Positions 61,385 to 64,000 of a stretch of DNA of 64,000 nucleotides are shown in pieces. Each line of letters opens with the position of its first letter. Positions within the stretch are counted from its first letter, which is position 1. Both the position numbers and the translations under genes were made by a program. Below the pieces are notes generated by a model, which saw only the letters and a program-made list of their open reading frames with translations, had not been told where the DNA came from and searched no databases. The DNA comes from Planctomycetota bacterium (GTDB lineage Bacteria; Planctomycetota; UBA1135), in the NCBI GenBank assembly GCA_004295085.1, contig SHNF01000002.1, positions 1-64,000 on the forward strand, read 5' to 3'.

Positions 61385-62434
61385 GTGGACACCGCGCGAA
61401 ACTCGGCACGGCTTACCCTGCGCGCCTACGCGCGCCATCGCGGCTGCAGCCACGCCTGGGTATCGGCGGCGGTGCGCCGCGGGTTGCTCGGAGACGCCGT
61501 GCACATCGTGGAAGGCCGGATCTGGATCGATCCGGAGGCCGCGGACCGCCACTGGCCGAAGTCGCCGCAGGAGGGCCGCCGGCGTGCGGGCCCTCAGTCG
61601 CTGGCGAGCTATCGCCGGCGGCGGCGCCAGCCGCCCAGTGACGCCCTGAGCCTCAGGGGGTATGCCCGCCATCGCGGCTGCGCGCCGAACGCCGTGCATC
61701 GCGCGATCGTCAGCGGCCGCATCGCCTCCGCCGTCACGCGCGATGGTCGGCACGTGTGGATCAATGTCGAGGCTGCCGACGCCGCCTGGGACCGGAATAC
61801 CGACCCGGCGCAGCGCCGCGGCGAGCTGCCGGATCCGGTCACCGCGGTGACGCCGGCCCTGGACACCTCGCCGCCGCCTCCGCCGCTGCCCGCTGATGCG
61901 CTGCGCCTTGCCGCCGCGCCCTGGGACCTGGCCGACGCCCAGTTGGTGCTCGCGGCAGGACCCTGCACCACCTGCCGCAAGAACAGCGGCAACATCCCCA
62001 GCCTGTTCGACGGGCCCGGGCACGAATCCATCTGCGAGGACCGCGGCTGCTGGGGGCGCAAGATGGCCGCCCATCAGGAGCGCCTCGAGCTCGAGTTCGA
62101 GAAGCAGGCCGCCGCCCAGGCGCCGCTGCCAGGGCAGGAGCCGTCACCGCTCCAGAAGGCCTACTCGGAGCTGAAGCTCGAGCAGGGCCGCATGGACCTG
62201 TCCCTCAACCAGCTCAAGCTCGCATCTCTGGCTGGCCGGCTGGTCCGATCGGAGGCCGTCGCGCGGGGTTATGCGGACGGCATCGGGCGGCTGCGGGAGG
62301 CCATGCTGCAGCTTGCCGATCGGCTCTCCCCGCTGCTGGCGGCCGACACGAACCCGCGCAGCGTCCACGAGCTGCTCCTCGCCGAGTTGCGCTCCGTCCT
62401 CCGAGATGTGAGTCGTGAGCTCCAAGCCGCTTAG
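61385..62434 (+). CDS. Terminase small subunit (Nu1-like) with Cys4 module
   Basis: A 349-residue protein from GTG. Two 46-residue helix-turn-helix repeats lie at residues 12-57 and 90-135 ('LRAYARHRGCSHAWVSAAV' and 'LRGYARHRGCAPNAVHRAI'). A Cys4 module (C194, C197, C217, C222) in 'LAAGPCTTCRKNSGN' and 'SICEDRGCWGRK' has the same spacing as the ParB-like protein. A coiled C-terminus (about 225-345) probably mediates oligomerisation. It lies directly before the large terminase gene, which it overlaps by 20 bases. Confidence 0.8.
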   Translation: MDTARNSARLTLRAYARHRGCSHAWVSAAVRRGLLGDAVHIVEGRIWIDPEAADRHWPKSPQEGRRRAGPQSLASYRRRRRQPPSDALSLRGYARHRGCAPNAVHRAIVSGRIASAVTRDGRHVWINVEAADAAWDRNTDPAQRRGELPDPVTAVTPALDTSPPPPPLPADALRLAAAPWDLADAQLVLAAGPCTTCRKNSGNIPSLFDGPGHESICEDRGCWGRKMAAHQERLELEFEKQAAAQAPLPGQEPSPLQKAYSELKLEQGRMDLSLNQLKLASLAGRLVRSEAVARGYADGIGRLREAMLQLADRLSPLLAADTNPRSVHELLLAELRSVLRDVSRELQAA

Positions 62435-64000
62435 GCCGCCGGACCGCTACAACGACGGGCTGGACGATCTGCCGCTGGCGGACGGCTATCGCCTCGTCCT
62501 GCACGCCATGGGCCGCGCCTTGGCGCCGCCGGAGCCGATCCAGGTCAGCGCCTGGGCAGAGGAGAATCGGGTGCTGTCCTCCCGAAACTCGAGCATTCCT
62601 GGCCGGTGGCGGAACAGCCGCACCCCCTACCTGCAGGAGATCATGGACGCCCTGCACGAGGACGACCCGTGCGAGAGCGTCACGGTGATGGCGGGTGCGC
62701 AGCTCGGCAAGACCGAGGTCGGTCTCAACTGGATCGGCTGGGTCATCGACCAGTGCCCCGGCCCCATGCTGATCGTGCACCCCACCGTGGAGCTCGCCAA
62801 GCGCGCCAGCAAGCAACGCGTCGATCCGATGATCGAGCAGTGCGCCGCGCTGTCGAAGAAAGTGCAGCCCGCCCGCGCCCGCGACAGCGGCAACACCGTG
62901 CTGACCAAGGAGTTCACGGGCGGAATCCTGGTCATGACGGGCGCGAACAGCGCGGTGGGTCTCCGCTCCATGCCGGCGAGGTTCCTTCTGTTCGAGGAGA
63001 TGGACGCCTACGAGCCCTCCATCGATGACGAGGGCGACCCTGTGCGGCTGGCCGAGCTCCGGGCGTCGAACTTCAGCCGCCGCAAGATCTACCGCAACTC
63101 GACCACGACCATCGAGGGCGGCTCCCGTATCGCGGAGGCCTTCGAGGCCGGCGACCAGCGCTACTTCCATGTGCCCTGTCCGGAGTGCCAGACCTACCAG
63201 GTGCTGCGGTGGGAGCTGCTGCTGTGGGAGAAAGCGGAGGATGGCAAAGCAGCGTGGGCGAAGTACTGCTGCGAAGCATGTGGCGTCCTCATTCCGGAGC
63301 ATCGCAAGACCTCGATGCTGGAGCGCGGGCGCTGGGTGCCGAAGCATCCAGAACGCACGGAGAGGGCACGCAGCTACCACCTCAGCACGCTGTATAGCCC
63401 GCTCGGGTGGGTGTCCTGGATGCAGCTGGCCGACGAATGGATCGAGTGCCAGGGCCACCCGGAAAAGCATCGCGCCTTCGTCAACGGCCGGCTCGCCGAG
63501 ACCTGGAAACGCAAGGGCGAGCAGCCGAAGTGGGAGCGCCTCTACAACCGCCGTGAGAAGTACGCGGTTGGAACGGTGCCCCACGGCGCGCTCATGCTCA
63601 CCGCTGGCGTCGACGTCCAGCAGGACCGCCTGGTCTACGAGGTCGTGGGCTGGGGTCGCCAGCTCGAGAGCTGGAGTGTCGAGTTCCGCACCATCCCCGG
63701 CAACCCGTCCACCGGTGAGCCCTGGCAGCAGCTCGACGTCCTCCTGGCGCGCGCCTTCCTCCACGAGAGCGGCGCCCAGCTCAAGATCCGCCGGCTGGCC
63801 ATCGACGCCGGCTACTCCACCCAGAACGTCTACAACTGGACCCGCAAGTACGGAATCTCGCGCGTGATCGCGACCATCGGCCGCGACCACCTGCACGTGG
63901 CCGTCGGGGCTCCCAGTGCCGTCGACGTCAACGTCGCCGGCAAGACCGTGTACCGCGGGGCCAAGTCCTGGCCGGTGGGTGTCAGCATGCTGAAGGAGGA
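62415..64000 (+). CDS. Terminase large subunit, GpA family, 3' end missing
   Basis: A DNA-packaging motor, at least 528 residues seen. The GTG start lies 20 bases before the upstream stop. Walker A is 'MAGAQLGKTEVGLNW' (about 92-106), Walker B 'RFLLFEEMDAYEPSI' (about 192-206) and the C-motif region 'YRNSTTTIEGGSRI'. A zinc-ribbon-like 'VPCPECQTYQVLRW' with 'YCCEACGVLIPEHR' is typical of lambda GpA. The nuclease domain begins 'MLTAGVDVQQDRLVYEVVGW'. The rest is outside the window. Confidence 0.95.
   Translation, partial: MSSKPLRPPDRYNDGLDDLPLADGYRLVLHAMGRALAPPEPIQVSAWAEENRVLSSRNSSIPGRWRNSRTPYLQEIMDALHEDDPCESVTVMAGAQLGKTEVGLNWIGWVIDQCPGPMLIVHPTVELAKRASKQRVDPMIEQCAALSKKVQPARARDSGNTVLTKEFTGGILVMTGANSAVGLRSMPARFLLFEEMDAYEPSIDDEGDPVRLAELRASNFSRRKIYRNSTTTIEGGSRIAEAFEAGDQRYFHVPCPECQTYQVLRWELLLWEKAEDGKAAWAKYCCEACGVLIPEHRKTSMLERGRWVPKHPERTERARSYHLSTLYSPLGWVSWMQLADEWIECQGHPEKHRAFVNGRLAETWKRKGEQPKWERLYNRREKYAVGTVPHGALMLTAGVDVQQDRLVYEVVGWGRQLESWSVEFRTIPGNPSTGEPWQQLDVLLARAFLHESGAQLKIRRLAIDAGYSTQNVYNWTRKYGISRVIATIGRDHLHVAVGAPSAVDVNVAGKTVYRGAKSWPVGVSMLKE

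Larger units (their letters stand above)
41691..64000. mobile_element. Prophage, left part; right end outside window
   Basis: From a tyrosine recombinase onward the gene style changes to small, overlapping, mostly unknown genes in one direction. Phage hallmarks are a lambda GpA-type large terminase, a Nu1-like small terminase, tail-completion-like genes, a phage ParB, a clamp-like protein and an ASCH protein. The order is integrase, early genes, cargo, structural, terminase. The left boundary is placed at an inverted repeat next to leucine dehydrogenase. No right attachment site can be seen. Confidence 0.88.

Overview
The window is about 64 kb of GC-rich bacterial DNA in two parts: host chromosome (about 1-41,690) and the left part of an integrated phage (about 41,691 to the end). 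The host looks like a diderm (outer-membrane) bacterium, because it encodes a BamD-like lipoprotein, an LptE-like lipoprotein and a large AsmA-like protein. It also carries a bacterial histone, the futalosine menaquinone enzyme MqnD and a methionine aminopeptidase with type II spacing. This would fit Planctomycetota or a related high-GC lineage, but no rRNA is present and the assignment is an inference.

Host layout. 1-4,716 (minus) is a tightly coupled operon: thiolase, two adjacent cyclophilins, enoyl-CoA hydratase and a cut-off SLC13-like permease. 4,865-7,145 (minus) holds histidine-degradation genes (formimidoyltransferase, hutI). 7,239-17,581 (plus) is a ten-gene housekeeping operon, mostly joined by NTGA stop/start overlaps: CNNM/CBS protein, recO, bamD-like, lptE-like, ftsH, folP, cdaA, ybbR-like, glmM, tsaB. 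It ends at a symmetric hairpin facing a histone gene. 18,055-27,055 holds an unknown exported protein, alr, an AsmA-like giant, manC, ruvX, the RNase P RNA (rnpB) with its own TATAAT box, a NUDIX protein and a small Sm-like protein. 27,065-41,632 is a mixed region: fdhD, an ArsC/Spx-like protein, a receiver-like protein, an aldehyde dehydrogenase, an AbiTii-like protein beside a VapBC pair (a small defence/addiction cluster), a TraB-like protein, lipoprotein MsrA, a large repeat protein, mqnD, a flavin reductase, type II MetAP, an SPFH + Arc-like pair behind a strong AT-rich promoter, and leucine dehydrogenase.

Phage layout. A 10-bp perfect inverted repeat and a tyrosine recombinase mark the left edge. 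An almost gapless early operon (42,856-51,004) follows, with a HerA-like ATPase, a phage ParB with a Cys4 module, a MazG-like protein, a sliding-clamp-like protein, an ASCH protein, small zinc-binding proteins and an internally duplicated 351-residue protein. It ends at a 573-base stretch holding a 45-bp near-palindrome. Next comes a cargo zone: an exported protein, then a beta-class DNA methyltransferase/restriction fusion gene split by an XRE-ImmA regulator, an odd class II tRNA and a small ORF. Structural and packaging genes follow: small virion-type proteins, an 831-residue two-module glycosidase, tail-completion-like genes, the terminase small subunit and the terminase large subunit, which runs off the window.

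The strongest novelty candidate is a Cys-rich module with identical spacing (C-x2-C-x19-C-x4-C) shared by the phage ParB and the phage terminase small subunit. It suggests a physical or evolutionary link between partition and packaging. Other candidates are the tail-region glycosidase, the interrupted methyltransferase with its odd tRNA, the 45-bp palindrome and the histone gene.
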